64,000 nt of DNA from Styela clava. Lineage: Eukaryota; Chordata; Ascidiacea; Stolidobranchia; Styelidae. The stretch is taken from NCBI RefSeq assembly GCF_964204865.1, contig NC_135262.1:13888001-13952000 (forward strand), written 5' to 3'. Made by a program: the position numbers and the translations under genes. Shown here in pieces: positions 37,101-49,433 of the stretch (within the stretch, counting starts at the first letter, position 1; each line of letters begins with the position of its first letter). The notes under the pieces are model-generated. The model had not been told where the DNA came from. It worked only from the letters and a program-made list of their open reading frames with translations, and ran no database searches.

Positions 37101-37841
37101 ACAAAAACGAACGGTTTAAATTATTATCAACCATCGATTTATTTCAGATTGTATATATCGTATTTTAATCAAGACGTATAGGCTACTAAAGAGATGTATA
37201 TGCTACTAAAAGAATATGTATATCCAAAACAATTGATGCGCTAGACTAGACAGAAATAAATGCAATTTGGGCATCTTACACTTTCTTGATTAGATCAGTC
37301 AGTAGTGCAGATGGTTATCATATATTTTTTTAATATTTGAATAAGTTGAACTCAACCAAATGACGCACCCAACGTTTTGTTACGTAATCGAAACCTAATT
37401 ACACGCAACCAATTGTTTTTGAATTTGGACCAAGATTCCAAAACATTTTGCCGTATACTTTAGTTTAATTTCTGGGATTTGAATATAATATTTTTCTTTA
37501 TAGTGTGTCTAAACTTTAAATCATGTGTGGAAATCGAAGCAAGTAATAATATATTTTGATATCAAATTCTTTCATATGTTCTTTCAAATTCTTTCAAGTG
37601 CTTCAAAAGTGTTGAAACTTTCAAAATAGAAGGAAATAACAAATCAGGTTGAAACCTTAACAATAACTGAAACTATTGGAAACAAAATGTTTCATAAAAC
37701 TAACAAAGCAAATTATAGATTTACGGAATTCTCGAATATCTTGGACAAACCCATCCACCTTTCACAATCGCCCCCCCAACTTTATATTAAAAGAGAACGA
37801 TCGTTTGTTCCACGCATATATATGCTAATATAGGTGACATT
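34124..37841. other. Interval without a recognised gene
   Basis: AT-rich. A 94-codon plus-strand frame at 36213-36497 and a minus-strand frame around 37040-36850 (ANQICAIDSC) are open but lack exon signals or known similarity. No transposon ends were seen. Confidence 0.35.
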
Positions 37842-39037
37842 TCATGGGTCTTTATCTTTATTATTGTTTTCCTCTTTCTTTTTTGTTCCAATTTGATCAT
37901 TAACTTCCATATCATTCATAATTATGTCAAATTTTTCTATTCGTTGTTGGTGTTGGAGGTCTTTTTCGGGGACTTCATTTTCTACAATTGCCTCAGTTTT
38001 GCTGTTTTTATGCTCATTCTCTGTGCCATTGGCTTTATTATTTTCTTTATTAACATTTTGTTTTTTGTCAGCATTGGCAATATTCAAATTGTGAGACGAC
38101 ATAGGTCTGGCAGGAACCACTCTTTGTTCAAATACACGATATTCATCGTATTTTCTTAATGATGGTTCGGAAATTTGACGACCGTCAATGTCGTAAAACC
38201 GTATTTCTCCTCCTTTCCTTCTACCTTCTATAACTCGAGATGATTTTTCGGGATCATATGCTGATTGTCTGCTGTATTTGTACTGAAAACAAAAATATTT
38301 TCAAGAACCATATAATTAATTCATGCGATTTGCAAAATGAAAGCCTTGTTAAGGCATTCGAAACACGACATAAAAATTTTGAAACAGAAAATCTAAGAAT
38401 AAATACGACTTAAACACATACAGATACGTGGAACTGATTTATACACCAGCTAAAAAGTGTATTCATACATCAAGAAGGCTGGACAACATATCATTATTGT
38501 AATTCATAAAAATATTTACTCACCTTGTAATTTGCATAAATTAACACAGCAATACAGAGTAAACCTGTAAAATAAATAGCCTCATTATAGAGGTAAACTG
38601 ATGCAGTATTAGCATGATACAATGATAGTGTCAATAATTTTTCTAATATTCAAAATGAAAATGATTTAACGAAGATATTTAGCAAAATTGGCCTAATCAC
38701 GTGATTGTGATTAATTAACACGAGGTGCTCTGACTAAATTTATAATAAATATTATTAATATATTAAAATAAATATTATTTGTATACGGAAATCTTAAATC
38801 ACCAATTTTGTTCTCAAATCGAATCTTGATAGAATGAGTGAACAAGTGAAAAACGCATAATATCATATGACTTTTCTCTTCTTTCATGTATTAGGTACCT
38901 GCAATAACAGCTGGAATAATAATCCCCCATTGCGTTGATGACGGATCATCTTCAACAACACATATACAAACGTTGTGACATATCTTTTTCAAGCCTTCGG
39001 TACAATTGGCATTGACAGGAGTTGTAAAAGTTGTCAT
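37842..39037 (-). CDS. Small single-pass membrane protein C with long charged tail, 206 aa
   Basis: Three exons: 39037-38899 (139 nt), 38564-38524 (41 nt) and 38282-37842 (441 nt). The N-terminus (MTTFTTPVNANCTEGLKKIC) leads to a CHNVCICVV cluster and the first half of the membrane segment, ending in phase 1 like its neighbours. Exon 2 gives LLCIAVLIYANYK. Exon 3 is a 146-residue cytoplasmic tail: basic and tyrosine-containing near the membrane (YKYSRQSAYDPEKSSR), then very rich in Asn, Lys and Glu. No signal peptide is visible in this model. Either the membrane segment acts as a signal anchor with the N-terminus outside, or a signal exon lies further upstream. The first option is favoured by a TATA-like TTATATAAAG at 39079-39086, which leaves a very short 5' UTR. 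The start resembles gene B exon 2 (TTPAMTSTAN), suggesting common ancestry. Confidence 0.7.
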
Positions 39038-39078
39038 TCTTGTGTGTTATCTGAGAGATTCATGATAAAGTTTTACTT

Positions 39079-39087
39079 TATATAAAA
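39079..39087 (-). promoter_or_regulatory. Candidate TATA box for gene C
   Basis: TTATATAAAG on the minus strand about 42 bp before the ATG at 39037. The spacing suits a TATA promoter only if the 5' UTR is very short. Confidence 0.35.
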
Positions 39088-39167
39088 TTATTTACAAAAA
39101 ATATTCAACATTATGTGAAAGTGAATGAAATAGTTTAAGGCCCTCACGCCAACCCGATGCTATAGAC

Positions 39168-39573
39168 CAGTGTGGTTTCCAACCTTTTGTTTCAAGCGGC
39201 CCAAATTTTGTAAAAAAAATTATTTTGTAAAATCTCGCGATTCGAAGATATATTCAAATACTTCACGACATGTAGTGCTTTTATATCCACAAAATTAAAT
39301 ACAAAAACAAAATCATTTTTACATAACATTATCTCATTATTTCAAAATTATTGCTTGCTTGCCCTCAACGATTTATTTAAATCATGGCGTGGATACTTTT
39401 TACGCTGTGATACTTCCAACATATACAATTACGATTGATAAACACTTCAATACCAGAAATAAAAAAGGCAACAACATTTACAAAAAATGAAAATCAATAC
39501 ATTTTAGGTTTTCGATGAAAAAATTAGCAATTCTAAAAAAATTGGGTCGCGAGCCATAGGTTGGGAAACACTA
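39168..39573. mobile_element. hAT-like MITE with 8-bp target duplication
   Basis: It starts CAGTGTGGTTTCCAACC and ends GGTTGGGAAACACTA, inverted tips typical of hAT families (CAGTGGTTCCCAACC type). Flanking 8-mers are CTATAGAC and CTATAGAA, matching at 7 of 8, as expected of a hAT target duplication. No transposase is encoded in these 406 bp. Confidence 0.75.
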
Positions 39574-39586
39574 CTATAGAATGGTG

Positions 39587-39772
39587 ATCGTACATTTGAA
39601 TCCACGTACATTTGAACCCATGTGTATATCCACGGGTTCAATCTATATGCGGGTGCTCAAACCCATGGGTTAAGGTTAGTATAGGTTCGAATATCCGCAA
39701 AACAAAAAAAATTCTATAGGTGCAATAAAATGCAGGTGCAATTGTCGTGGGTTCAAATGTACGGGAACCCTA
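39587..39772. mobile_element. Second palindromic element (TTTGAACCC arms)
   Basis: GTACATTTGAACCCATG near 39606-39622 pairs with CGTGGGTTCAAATGTACG at 39747-39764. A further copy of the arm lies at 39589-39600. The element abuts the hAT-like MITE, making a nested-repeat island of about 600 bp upstream of gene C. Confidence 0.55.
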
Positions 39773-39779
39773 TAAAATA

Positions 39780-42700
39780 TAGAGACTTGAAAGTCGCTTG
39801 AATACTGTACTATAGGTACAGTGAGTACCAAATGTTCAAAGAAGAAAGCAATCACAGGATGTGGGTTTTCTCGTTTTATGTTGCGTTATCATTACTATCA
39901 TTACATTACCTCTAATGAGAATATTATATTAATTTAATATACCTGTCATAGTTGGCTAATATTGCTATATGACAGTTACTGATTGTGCTATACTATTTCC
40001 TGCAGGGCTATTTATTAATACAAATACAATCTTTCACTATCAACTATTCTCAATTCGATAACACACTGCTATACATACCATGCAGGAAGAACCAACAAAA
40101 TTATTATTGCTACTTTAGCATGACTGTCTGTTTCTTTTCATGCTACTTTCATGCTGTTGCAGACGAATCCGCTATGTTCAAAGTTTACATTAGATGACAC
40201 ATCAATGACCATTGCTTAACCGGTTTATGTTGAATTAAATTCACATATGTACCACACATCAAAAACGCATTTATCTAGGCATCATCCTTGATCGGAATAA
40301 CGACTCATTGTTCGGTCAGATCAATATGTACATTGACGCAATTAATCATGTTGTCACGTGACTTCCTGTGGTCCGTCCAAAGTTTCAAACTCCAAGAAAT
40401 ATGGCGCCTAATGAATTGATTTAATGAATCTTATGCATTATTTTTAGAAAAGAAGTAATGTGTTTTCTGAAACCTATAATTAAATTGCGAGGTTGGTTGT
40501 AATTAGCTGTCAGGTTTTATTCCCTGGCACCATTGATGAAGTTGTGTCAAATTATTAGATATTACTTTCTGTGTACCATTGTCAATTCAAGATTGAAACC
40601 AATTGATAATAAAATAAAATTAACTTGATCATTCTCTTCGTATTTATGGTGATATTTGAATCTTATGTACAGAAAACACGTTATGGTATGTGAACTGCTT
40701 GATGATGAATTGGCCTGAAATTTCCGTATTACGGAAGTTCAACAATCGAACGATAAAATAGTTCTAATAATTTTAATTTCATTCCTGTATTTAGCAATTT
40801 CATTTTTATTTCATATGTTCGATTTATTATAGTAATTATACGTAAATGTATTATCAACATATGGCAAACTTTATAGATTTCCTAACAAATTTGAAAAATC
40901 AAGACTCTTCTTGTCATATAACTGCCTAACGGCGTGAACAATATCAATGAAAACATTCAAATCTGTTCCCGCATATGTTGAACCCAAATTTAACCCAAGC
41001 TATGTTTGCTTAACTATAAAACTGTGTAACGTAGATTTGTCAAACAGATGTTATCCATGCACACGAGGACAACTAGTATTAATTTATCTCCCTCGATTAG
41101 TCAGTTCTATGGACTTGTCTCTGACGTAAATAATCGGCAGTCTATAAATAACACCAAAAATGTAGCCATAAAGTGTCACTAAAATGCTCACATTTTCGTT
41201 GACTGATGTGACATCGTATTTGGCATTTTTCAGTGGTTATTCTAAAGTGAAAAAAAAAAACTAATTGAGCATGACAATGAATGACGTTAACATCTACCAC
41301 ACATACTGCACTTTTATAAGTAATTTATTTTTAGAAATTGCAATTTGTTATTTTAGATATAACTTTGGAAATTTATGCAATATTTCATGTTTATTTTATT
41401 TTTAATTTTACGTTCAAATTCATTTCGGATATTGTAACCTCAAAATATGACAAACTTGGAGTGAGGTCATAATGGTTGCAAATTACTAATATATAGCGAT
41501 TGGAAAAGCACCTTTGGTTAGAATTTAGCGCTGAAAAACACTGGACTTGCTACTGATGTAGATTTTCCCAGTAAGAAATATCCAAACGTAGCTGAGGAAA
41601 CTTCAATATCAATTTTGGACAAAAAAAAGTGCAAATATAGATATGATAGTTTTTGAATAGTGCTTATTTTTTGACCTACTTGAAATAATTCAAATGTACA
41701 TAACTATAGCTATAATTGGTCTAAAACTTAAGTCACTTGACTCAATTGTATAACCTTTTTTACCAAACTTCAAATTTATATATATATATACTTTAAGTGT
41801 TGATGAATGCTGCCTAACATGAAGAAGACGATGTGCGCAATGTTTATTTTATATGACTCAGTATGGTTCGTAATATTCGGTCAACAGCAATTTATTTCTT
41901 TCATATTTATTACCTATATTATTATCCTATGATTATTAATGACTATAATATATATTTAGTCTTTGTTGTTTGATGTATGGTAGGTGGTGTTTCTTGAGTG
42001 CTTTGTTTTGGAAGTCAACAAGAACCACACGTTGATATTGAATATTGTGATGTTTGATTATTTTTTTGTATAAGTTTGCCCAATTGCAAATTGTGAGCTG
42101 TACGATCTGGAACAATTTACCAGCACCACTGACACTGGAAGGTCTTGTAAGATGAAAATGTATATAAGGATGTATAATGCAAGAGTTGAGACTTAAGACT
42201 ATCAGGGAAACATACATAGTGAAACATTATAAAAAAAACTTTTTAGAAACAAAATGACACAAAGGCATTGTCAACAAAGACGACGTTATTAGATTAAGAC
42301 TAGTCGATAATCCATTAGATCCCCCTCAATGTTTAACTCACAAAAATATTTGATGTTCTCGTCATTTTGATCAAAGTATGCTAGATACTTATGAATACAC
42401 CCTGAGGCGTATCACTAGGGGGAATCACCGTTGAAGAGAAGTTAGTTTCGAATAACGTTGAGCGAAAAATAACATACAATTAAGTTGGATTCTCCTGTTC
42501 CATAATATTAGTCAGCTGATAGAATTGAAATGAAAATTTAAACAAAAATTTCCGGATTTACGTAAGATCGTAATTGTATGGTACAGATATTTAAAGAAGA
42601 GAAATCCATATACCATGCTATTCGGAGTATTTTCGACAAAGAGGCGCGTCGCTTATTATCTCAATTTTTACCAAATTCGTAAAGATCGGCCTCATCATAT

Positions 42701-42900
42701 GAAAAGTCATATCTTGAATATATTATGTCTATCGCAAAAAGAGCTTTGAAAAAGACGGATCCTTTTCGTTCCGGAGAATGTTTATCGTCTGTATTAATAA
42801 TTCGCTTATATAATATGTCATGTACTGCTCAAATATCATGAATACCGTTTTTTTTTATACTTGTTTTTGTTCTTGACAAAATGTGGATTTACCTAATTTA
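39780..42900. other. Interval without a recognised gene
   Basis: Upstream side of both the minus-strand genes (A-C) and the plus-strand array (D-H). One minus-strand frame at 42217-41936 (93 codons, starting MYVSLIVLSLNSC, Lys/His-rich) could be a small secreted peptide, but has no relative in the window and no clear promoter. Confidence 0.35.
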
Positions 42901-42910
42901 TTTTATACCG

Positions 42911-43135
42911 ATTATGACTGACCGTTCAAGATGGCGGGAACCTGACTGTAGTATGTGTACCAGGTTAGGGTTAGGCCACATTTTCAGGTACAAATACTAC
43001 GTAGGTCACTTGGATAGTCCCCGAACTCGTAATAGAACTAAAATAAGGAAAATTGGAATAAAATTATGACCTAACCTGGTACAAATACTACGTTCGGGTG
43101 TCCGCCATCTTGGTTCACATATACTACGAGAGTAC
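42911..43135. mobile_element. Palindromic MITE, copy M4 (long form)
   Basis: The core GTACCAGGTTAGGGTTAGG near 42958 and its inverse CCTAACCTGGTAC near 43072 both occur, with outer arms CAAGATGGCGG and CCGCCATCTTGG. This is a longer copy of the family seen at 5409, 20873 and 33580, about 90 bp upstream of gene D. Confidence 0.6.
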
Positions 43136-43225
43136 CAAAATCTTTTATGTCGCTTCACTAGATCTACTACACTTTGTTTCAGTTTAATCTCTTAATCTGA
43201 TTTTCAATTTAGAAATTGTAATATA

Positions 43226-44247
43226 ATGCATGTACCTGATATAATAATATTCTTCACATTTTCATTTGCTGCATTTCTGTCGACATATTCAGCATCAACC
43301 ATCGTAAGTAGTAGAAGTAAAAACGAAAAAATGTTCTGAAATGGTATTTTCATTTTATATATAGTTCTTGAAACTTCAAAACTTCAAAAGCATAAAGAAT
43401 GAATATTTATATGACGGAATTTCAACTTCAAGCTTAAAGCTTACTTCACTTTTTTATAATTTTCTATATTTTTATAAACCCATTGAAACTTTTACATTTA
43501 TGGGGAATAATGAATTGTGCTTACCCACTATTAAAACTATATTGTTGGGTATATTTAAAAATTTGTACATAAATATTATACTTTCAGACTGCAAACCTGG
43601 ACAAATCCGAACTGAACAACTCTACAAACTGTACTAACAGTGCAAATTTGACTGATACCAAAAATTCAACTAGCTTTACGTGCCCAGAAGAAAGCAAAAG
43701 CCGTGCTTGGATTGCTGGTGTTGTTATTTTTATAGGTGAGAGATAGTAAAAATAGTAATATTTAATAAATTATTTTGTTTAGTTCAAATTTTTGAAGCTA
43801 TGGATCTTTATTTTTAATGTTGCTGAAACTCGCAAGGATATTATTAAAAAATCGAGTCTACCGCAACCTACGTCTAGTTTTTATAATAATGTTTTACAAT
43901 ATTTCTTAATTATCTTCACTATAATAAGTTTTAGATAAACGAAAAATCAAAATAATTTTAGTAAAAATAATAAGTCGTAGATTGCAATTGTAATGTATAT
44001 GCACCAACCAATTGCAATTTATCAGACCCATTGCATCAAAATATTTGCATTAGTAGTCTCATTGTAAAACAGTGCATATCGTCAAAAATTGAAAGTACAT
44101 GAGTTACCATTAGGCAAGTAGAAATGTACTATATTTTTTTCAGTGCTCTCCCTATTTGGCGGTATTTGCGGAAAAGGAAACGTATCCGTTTCAATTGGTG
44201 GCGGGGGTTTCGGTGCTGGAGGAGGGGACGGCGGGGGTTGTGGATGA
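43226..44247 (+). CDS. Small Gly-tail membrane protein D, 109 aa
   Basis: Three exons: 43226-43303 (78 nt), 43588-43735 (148 nt) and 44144-44247 (104 nt). Exon 1 is a signal peptide ending AAFLSTYSASTI at a phase-0 GTAAGT donor. Exon 2 is an ectodomain of about 40 residues with exactly two cysteines separated by 16 residues and five N-glycosylation sequons (NNS, NST, NCT, NLT, NST), then WIAGVVIFI, the first half of the membrane segment. Exon 3 completes it (VLSLFGGICG) and ends in a Gly-rich tail closing GGGDGGGCG then TGA. The poly(A) signal is at 44528. Its 3' UTR is homologous to that of gene F, so part of D and F share recent history. This is the shortest tail of the Gly class. Function is unknown; the layout suggests a heavily glycosylated surface stub. 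Confidence 0.8.
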
Positions 44248-45893
44248 AGAGATTTTGTTTTTGAGGTTTTATAAGAAAAATGTAACAATATATAATTATC
44301 ATCAAGCACAGTTTTTTTCATACGTATTTATGTATATTGTAAATGTTTCATTTAACGTAAAATCAACGTTCTATTTTAAATCAGACGAGTTTTAAAAATA
44401 GTAAGATCTATATATCATTGGTCATTCCGTACATTTCTAAATATTTTAAACATTATTTCATTATTATTCGTTTTTGTGTGCATAATAATGACATGTACCC
44501 AAATTTTGTATGGTATATTTTTACTTCAATAAAATAATAACCAATAAGTAACAATATATTATATTTGAATATTGCTTTTTTTGTTACGTGCTAACTCATT
44601 ATGTTCAAGCTTAGAAACAATTAATGCCTATTTGAATAAAGTTAAACCCGGTATAATATGATCTATGAAGTACGCTCCATGTAAATAAAAAAAGCTATTG
44701 CACTCATTGAATTTAAACTAATAAAATACTGTAGATAGAACAATAATATTGCTATCGTTCATACGATTTTTATGTTTAAATTGCTCGTACTATTTCATAA
44801 TTTTGATTTTAAAATGGATGTGCAATTTCGGTATTGCAACATCATTTTCATAATTAAAACATATGATTTTGAAATAAATAATTCTGACAAAAACAAGAAT
44901 TAGCAATTTTGGATGAAATAGTAAACGTGAATAAAATGAAAAACGTCATCGCCATGCGATCAACACAATACTGATTGATAGCCCGGGGGTTAATGAGTAG
45001 GGAAATAACCTGCACAAAGAATTTAGTTTTGGCATAACATGTCAGTCGATACCACAAGCAACTGTGATGGAGCATTTCTTAACAATTATGTCCAAGTCGA
45101 GAGACATAGAACCCAGAACAATACGAAATCGAGACAGCGGAAATGTAAAATGATAATTTTATGTAGCATGTAGTGAAACATTTTTTTTTATCTTTGTCGT
45201 ATTTCATGGAGTGCGTTGAAATACTAACTTAATAAGTGCGCGTATTTCGTCTTTGATTAAAAATTCTCGTTGAAAAAGGAATGGTCGCAAGATGATCAAA
45301 ACTATTTAAAACTAATAGTAGTTTTACTAGCCTAGCAAAGTCAGGTCTAATGTTAATATATTTGATTATGAATATTGGCGGACAAAATGTTAGACGTTTA
45401 AATTAGTTCCCATTTTCCCAATATTGGAAGCTCACAATACAATTTTGAACGAACTAAAAATCGTCACACAAAATTGTGGAAACATGCATTGAAATGACGT
45501 ATGATTTATAGATAGTCAGATATTTACTGTTGACAATCATTGAGCGTGTACTACTAACATAAATGTCTTCTATAAATAATGTCAAACGCAAGCTGAGAGA
45601 CATAAAATAAAAATGTTTGTAAGATAACAATCGCATGTAGCAGATAATTGGAGAACAACAGGCCAGATACCATACCAACAGTAATATTTCTTCAAGTATC
45701 AAATGGAGTTACTTTATTACTATAATTTGCTTCCATCACGAAATATTATCCAATATACCAAAATATGATTTGCTAGGCATTGCCATCGTAAAAGTTATAT
45801 TGCTAGAACTACTTTAATATTTATACCGGGAAAATTGAATAAAAAAATTAACGTTTTGACATTTGGTACGCAGTTTCCTAAGTTTTCGAAGGG

Positions 45894-45900
45894 TATAAAA
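45894..45900 (+). promoter_or_regulatory. Candidate TATA box for gene E
   Basis: GGGTATAAAACAGCTACTC, about 100 bp before the ATG. The orthologous position upstream of gene F (near 53460) reads GGGTACACAACAGCTAATC, so the TATA is lost there. Confidence 0.5.
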
Positions 45901-45996
45901 CAGCTACTCAAAAAAATCATTTGGGGCATACGAATTTATTTTCATATTATTTTTTCTCTTTGTATTTTGTTATTAAAGTTCAAGAAGCGTAACAAA

Positions 45997-47073
45997 ATGA
46001 GTATTTCTCAACTTATGATAATCTACACATTCTGTTTTTCTGCATTTCTTTTGACATATTCAGCATCAATCAGTGTAAGTACTACAATACGAATTCAATT
46101 TTTTTTTAATATATCTCACTTTCTGTGAGGAAATATTTTGATTGGATTTACTAGTCATAATCATTGACTCGGTTCTAGTTGGAAATCAGTCATCATTTGT
46201 CAAAGAATCTAACTACCTTGACGTGTCTGAATGGAATAACTCGCACATGTCATAATTTAATCACCAGTGAGACTTAACTGAGTGATAGAATCGACTTTGG
46301 GTCAGAATCGACGCTTAGATAACCATAAACAGATTTGACTACCACGCACTGCTTAGATTTTTATCATATTCCCAAGTTCTTCAAATTCCCATTGACTGCA
46401 AGTTTAGCCCGTCACCTTCTTATATTTGCCGAACATGATAATGGAACCGTTAAAATTTATAGGCCTGCGTCTTATGAGATCAGTGAATGAATCAGGTGAA
46501 ACTAATATAAAAGTGGAAGTGTACATAAATGTTAAATATATCAGAATTACCTTTGTTAGTTGTTGTCGTATATGAACTTCCAGTATATTAACCATAATTA
46601 TTGTTTTAACTCTAGACCCAAACACCAGATATCTCTGAACTCAAAAACTCGACGAAATGTGCTCAGGGTTCAAATTTAAACAACAAAGACGATAGAAATA
46701 ACTTCCCGTGCCCTGAAAAGACCAGACATCTGGGTTGGATTGTGGCAGTAATTTTTGGTGGCATAGTAGGTGAGAAAATGTACAATTTATAAAAGATATG
46801 CAATAATATGATATATATGTGCAATAAATAGTTGTAATATAGCAAGGTTCATTGGTTTCTATATATATTATGGGAATTTCGGCTTCACCATTAGATTGCG
46901 TTAAATCCTGTTTTGTTTTAGCTCTCTTCATAATTGTAATAAGTATGAAAAGATTAATTTGCGGGGGACTATCACATCCAGGAGGAGGAACAACAAGAGG
47001 AGGAGGTGGTGGAATAGGTTTTGGTGGCGGGGGGTTCTCTTCTGGAGGAGGAGATGGGGGTGGCTGTGGCTAG
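45997..47073 (+). CDS. Small Gly-tail membrane protein E, 127 aa
   Basis: Exons: 45997-46074 (78 nt), 46616-46769 (154 nt) and 46922-47073 (152 nt), with phases 0 and 1. Exon 1: MSISQLMIIYTFCFSAFLLT, a signal peptide; the open frame continues upstream but this ATG gives the same 26-codon exon as gene D. Exon 2: ectodomain starting TQTPDISELKNSTKC, a 16-residue loop to the second Cys, then WIVAVIFGGIV. Exon 3: LFIIVISMKRL finishes the membrane segment with a basic stop-transfer, followed by about 35 residues that are mostly Gly and end GGGDGGGCG. A poly(A) signal lies near 47378. Gene F is the closest relative. There is no enzymatic motif; it acts at the plasma membrane or in endomembranes by prediction only. 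Confidence 0.85.
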
Positions 47074-47830
47074 GAAGGATTTATGAGCATTAATCATGAT
47101 TAAATCGATTTTTAAATAATACCAGAATTCCAATATAGAAAATGTTTTTTTTGTGTCATCGTTCGACATATTATAATTGAAATGGAACTTTCGTCTAGCT
47201 TGTTTTGTAATACATCTTGTAGACTCATCGGAAGTTATCAATCATAACAATTTGCTTTAAAGAGAAGTGCCGAAACCCAGTGATTTGATATTTTTTCTTT
47301 CACTTGATTTTCATTGACTAAGTGTGCTAGACAAAAGCTTCAGTTGCGTTTATACTTTGATAGTGATTAATTGCTAAAATAAAACCTCCCATAGCAAGTT
47401 GAGTAGCAAGCACCCTTACAACGTATAGGTAAATAACAATCTTTGACAAAACAATAAAGTTTGTGAAATAGTTATTGGGTATAAGAGTTTTGAAGTGTAG
47501 AATCATTTATTTCGTTGCTCATGGGGTAATCTATAAAACTGAGTTTAAGGTGGGATATATAATCAATCAATTCTTATATCAAAAATATACTGAAACGTAT
47601 TCAATATTATAATATTGTTTTCAAACGTGACGTAAGGTCGGCGTCTAGATTTAGAGCCACCACTTGTTTTTATGTGTAATTCATTTTCTTTGTAAGTTAA
47701 TGTTTCAAAATTATTCCATAATACGTTCAGAATCCATAGTTTCTATCTAAAGTTTTATAACTCAACAAAGTCAGTAATGCATTGTCTGCCTGTGATATAT
47801 AATGCAACCTGGTCTGAAGCTGGTCAAAAA
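47074..47830. other. 3' flank of gene E
   Basis: Likely 3' UTR to about 47400, then AT-rich sequence with nothing recognised. Confidence 0.4.
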
Positions 47831-48089
47831 ATTGTGTGTAGGGCGGTATCTGAAATTAAAGATAGACATTTAAAACGAAGTTGAAATTAATCATTACTGC
47901 CAAAAGGGCATTACTGACGTTCTTTAAAAAATGAAACGCAATGCTCACGTAAATAATTTTATTCATAAGTAAAGATTTGTCAAAAATGGCTCTGATAGTC
48001 GGTGTCTTTGATAGTTGGAATTGGTGATTGTGATATGGTATTTTTCCAGTAGTTTCATATTCCATATTAAAACAGGCCCATAGGAACCC

Positions 48090-48570
48090 AGGATCTCCAC
48101 TGTTATATGAAGCGGCAGCACTCTAGTAAACCGTTGCCATCAGCGCAAAGTTGTACCTTAAACACCTGTACCTGTACTGCAGTGACCGGGATACCGCATC
48201 TCGTTAACGGCATAATATAATAAAATATGTTCACTAAAATTCCTAAGGCTTACCCAGTTTATAAATTAACGAGATGAAAAATGGGTTGTTTAATTAAAAT
48301 AGTATTTGCTGTTGTCTTCTGTTACCAGGTAGTTTTCGAGAAAATGGCAAAAAAAGTGTGGAAAAACTAGAAAGTATTCAACGATCGGCGCGTTTTCGCT
48401 GATGCCATGTGAATGAAACACCAATCCTGACTTTTGGTGAAACGCACATTACCAGGATGACAGCATAACCCACGTAAAATTTTTTAACCAGATTGACCCA
48501 GCAGTAAGCTACAACTAGACACACAGACAGAACGACCGAGAATAGGGGTCTGCTAGCGCGGATATCCAGA
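48090..48570 (-). mobile_element. GGATCTCC-family element, degraded copy
   Basis: It begins CCCAGGATCTCCACTG and ends near GCGGATATCCAG. The interior ATGTGAATGAAACACC...GCACATTACCAGGATGACAGCATAACCC is the reverse-strand relative of the repeat block near 49620-49690 in the larger element. It lies in the same position relative to the relic of G as the copy at 57578-57806 does to gene G, so the insertion predates the block duplication. Confidence 0.55.
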
Positions 48571-48639
48571 GAATATTATTATCATTTTTTTTTATTAAAT
48601 GGAGAAATGAAAAGCACTCCGCAAAATAGCTTTTCGTGT

Positions 48640-49433
48640 TGAACAATGGAAAATATGTCAGTCAAATGTTGTGAAAAAACAACCTCCAAGAGGAAAGTTC
48701 CACAATAAAAACAGTTAAAAGTATATAAGATTAAAGATGTCTGAAACAATTATTCGAGTAAGAGTAAACACTACAAATTGCTGTAGATAGAATGATTCAC
48801 TTTATTTTACCAAGCTATGCGGTATGTTTATTCAACTGTTTACAATAATAGTGCATTAAATAGAATATGATAGTACCAGCTTCTAAGATACATAAAACGA
48901 CAAAAAGTATTTTCTTATATAAAATAAATCGATTTATTTATTTTTATCCTGCATTTTCAAGATATATGAGTTAGAATAGGAAATCAAGTCAAGACTGTGA
49001 CAGAATTTAGGAAGCTTAAAAAATCTACACATGCTGTTTCGTTATCGTATTCGTTAGGTGATGTCAGTATCAGAATGAATGAACTAAATTGTACCAGCAC
49101 GTAAATTATAAAGGTAAAGTACACGAGAGAGGAATTTTCTCAATAAAAATGTGTATAAATCTGATTAAAGTGTAGTGAACAAAACTATTGCATGTACTAA
49201 CTACTAACTATTGCATATCGCATGAACTAACTTTAACAAGACTGTAGCAAAATGTAATGCAAAATGTAACCAAATCAGTATTTTGTGACAAATTGGCCAC
49301 AATTCAACAGAAAAATATTGGTCAAAGATTAGTAAAATATTGTCCTTCATGTGCGAACATATATATTGCTTTTTAAATTATGCTTTTTCTTTATTTGGAG
49401 TCAGAACGCTACAAATACATTAAAAATGGGGTT
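48640..49433 (+). pseudogene. Relic of gene G (G')
   Basis: 48640-49080 matches the upstream region and first exon of gene G (58360-58800). The signal exon equivalent at 48975-49065 begins AGGAAATCAAGTCAAGACTG where G has ATGGAATCAAGTCAAGACTG, so the start codon is lost, and frameshifting changes follow. The remaining exons of G are absent: after about 49100 the sequence jumps to the region just upstream of gene H (match near 61565). This is an internal deletion of a G/H pair. Confidence 0.7.

Noticed and set aside
39660-39700. GGTTCGAATATCC resembling a tRNA B box
   Set aside because: No matching A box or cloverleaf; it lies inside a palindromic repeat.
45835-45996. In-frame extension upstream of gene E exon 1
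   Set aside because: It has no ATG start, is not conserved as protein in gene F, and the downstream ATG gives the 26-codon signal exon shared with D and F.
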